Source of the DNA: Pseudomonadota bacterium
Lineage (GTDB): Bacteria; Desulfobacterota; Desulfovibrionia; Desulfovibrionales; Desulfovibrionaceae
Length of the DNA stretch: 14,766 nucleotides
Direction of reading: 5' to 3'
Assembly: GCA_023450535.1 (NCBI GenBank)
Contig: JAEXGX010000341.1
Span: 1 to 14,766, forward strand
Shown here: positions 14,137 through 14,766 of the stretch, one piece after another
How positions within the stretch are numbered: the first letter of the stretch is position 1
How the letters are laid out: every line of letters starts with the position of its first letter
Notes under the pieces: generated by a model
Seen by the model: only the letters and a program-made list of their open reading frames with translations
Database searches by the model: none
What the model was told of the DNA's origin: nothing
Program-made: the position numbers and the translations under genes

Positions 14137-14469
14137 ATGGAAAAAGACGCAGCATATTTTGCGGAAAAATTAGGTAAAAGAGTCAGAGAGTTGCGGGAAA
14201 AAAATGCCCTGACTCAGGACAGGGCTGCCGAACTTGCCGGTATTACCGGGAAATACTGGGGAGAGGTGGAGAGGGGAAGCGTTGCCGTTTCCGCTGTCGT
14301 ACTGGATAAAATGGCCTCCGCACTCGGAGTGTCCGTGGCAGATGTCATGAATATGGAGCATTGGAGTTCCCGTCAGGAACTTCTGGAGAAGCTGGAAGTT
14401 TCCCTGCGGAAGGCGGATGATCACACCTTACGCCTGTATTTGCGCTTATTGCGCACGTTGCAGCTGTAA
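14137..14469 (+). CDS. Xre-family helix-turn-helix regulator
   Basis: A 110-residue DNA-binding protein with a single HTH_3 domain at about 10-68: LGKRVRELREKNALTQDRAAELAGITGKYWGEVERGSVAVSAVVLDKMASALGVSVADVM. The helix-turn-helix is LTQDRAAELAGITGKYWGEVERG. The C-terminal tail (LEKLEVSLRKADDHTLRLYLRLLRTL) is likely a dimerisation helix. The start is fixed by AGGGAG (14126-14131) five bases from the ATG. The gene lies directly after the 31-bp repeat array and is divergent from the DUF6140-like gene, which is the usual layout of an autoregulated repressor of a small accessory module. No peptidase or toxin domain is attached. Confidence 0.88.
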   Translation: MEKDAAYFAEKLGKRVRELREKNALTQDRAAELAGITGKYWGEVERGSVAVSAVVLDKMASALGVSVADVMNMEHWSSRQELLEKLEVSLRKADDHTLRLYLRLLRTLQL

Positions 14470-14498
14470 GTGCCGAAATTTTGTGATTTCACCGAATT

Positions 14499-14526
14499 GA
14501 GGATAGCGTTGATAACGCCTGTCCTC
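14499..14526. other. Hairpin downstream of the Xre gene
   Basis: GCGTT (14506-14510) pairs with AACGC (14514-14518), and the outer GAGGA (14499-14503) pairs with TCCTC (14522-14526). There is a small internal loop and no strong T-run after it. Confidence 0.4.
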
Positions 14527-14562
14527 CTCTTGTGTCCGTTCCGGAAGTGGTATAGAGCAACC

Positions 14563-14590
14563 ATGCCGCTCTTTGCGCAGGCGTTTTTTT
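14563..14590 (+). terminator. Possible terminator before the YddG-like gene
   Basis: Seven T residues (14584-14590) follow a GC-rich stretch in which GCC/GGC and GC/GC can pair weakly around TCTTT. The stem is poor and bulged. The T-run is the main evidence. Confidence 0.3.
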
Positions 14591-14629
14591 CGTCCGGCTG
14601 CGCGGTTCATTTCTGATACGGGGGGGCAC

Positions 14630-14766
14630 ATGCCTGTTTCAAACATTCAAACCCGGGCGACGCTGGTTGGATTGACGGCTCCCGTCTGCTGGGGAATGAC
14701 GGTCGGTCTGATCCGCAGCATTACGGAATCATTCGGTCTGGCCGCCGGCCTGACGCTCCTTTATGG
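14630..14766 (+). CDS. YddG-like DMT exporter, N-terminal part only
   Basis: The gene is cut by the window end; 45 full codons are visible. The start MPVSNIQTRATLVGLTAPVCWGMTVGLIRSITESFGLAAG is close to the first helix of YddG, the aromatic amino acid exporter, in which TLIGL...W...VGLIRG..E is conserved. A G-rich stretch (14620-14626) a few bases upstream is the only ribosome-site candidate. It would be the third DMT-superfamily gene in about 6 kb, after the EamA transporter and the SMR remnant. Substrate cannot be judged from so short a piece. Confidence 0.7.
   Translation, partial: MPVSNIQTRATLVGLTAPVCWGMTVGLIRSITESFGLAAGLTLLY

Overview
The window looks like a chromosomal stretch of a GC-rich, didermal, anaerobic proteobacterium. 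Gut Desulfovibrionaceae (Bilophila or Desulfovibrio type) is my best guess, from codon usage, sigma-54 control, a FlavD3-type flavodoxin and an outer-membrane Slam system. No marker gene fixes the taxonomy, so this is an inference. There is no rRNA, tRNA, transposase or CRISPR array.

Left part, 1-5892: a 551-residue protein whose C-terminal third resembles the cholera/pertussis-toxin class of ADP-ribosyltransferases, preceded by a very recent 159-bp tandem duplication. Then comes a tight ABC importer operon: periplasmic binding protein, ATPase and fused double permease (AfuABC/FbpABC-like). It has a candidate sigma-54 promoter and inverted repeat upstream, a perfect 24-bp palindrome between the first two genes, and a run of three GC-rich hairpins after the permease.

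Middle, 5893-10271: a small flavodoxin converges with a PAS-type sigma-54 activator. The activator is divergent from an operon encoding an OsmC-like protein, a DMT/EamA transporter and a small winged-helix protein. That operon has a near-consensus -24/-12 promoter with a cluster of inverted repeats about 100 bp upstream, so activator and target can be linked from sequence. The operon ends in an SMR (EmrE-like) efflux gene that has lost its first transmembrane helix.

Right part, 10206-14766, mostly minus strand: a surface lipoprotein with a TbpB-like C-terminal barrel and its Slam (type XI secretion) translocon form a two-gene operon. Upstream is an AT-rich insert of about 1.3 kb with a uracil-DNA-glycosylase-like protein, a 70-residue DUF6140-like protein, a 17-bp perfect hairpin and an array of 31-bp-spaced direct repeats. 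The array lies in front of an Xre-type repressor gene. The window closes with the first 45 residues of a YddG-like DMT exporter.

The strongest leads are the Slam/surface-lipoprotein pair outside the usual pathogens, the ART-like protein, the phased repeat array with its Xre/DUF6140/UDG-like cluster, and the sigma-54 circuit.
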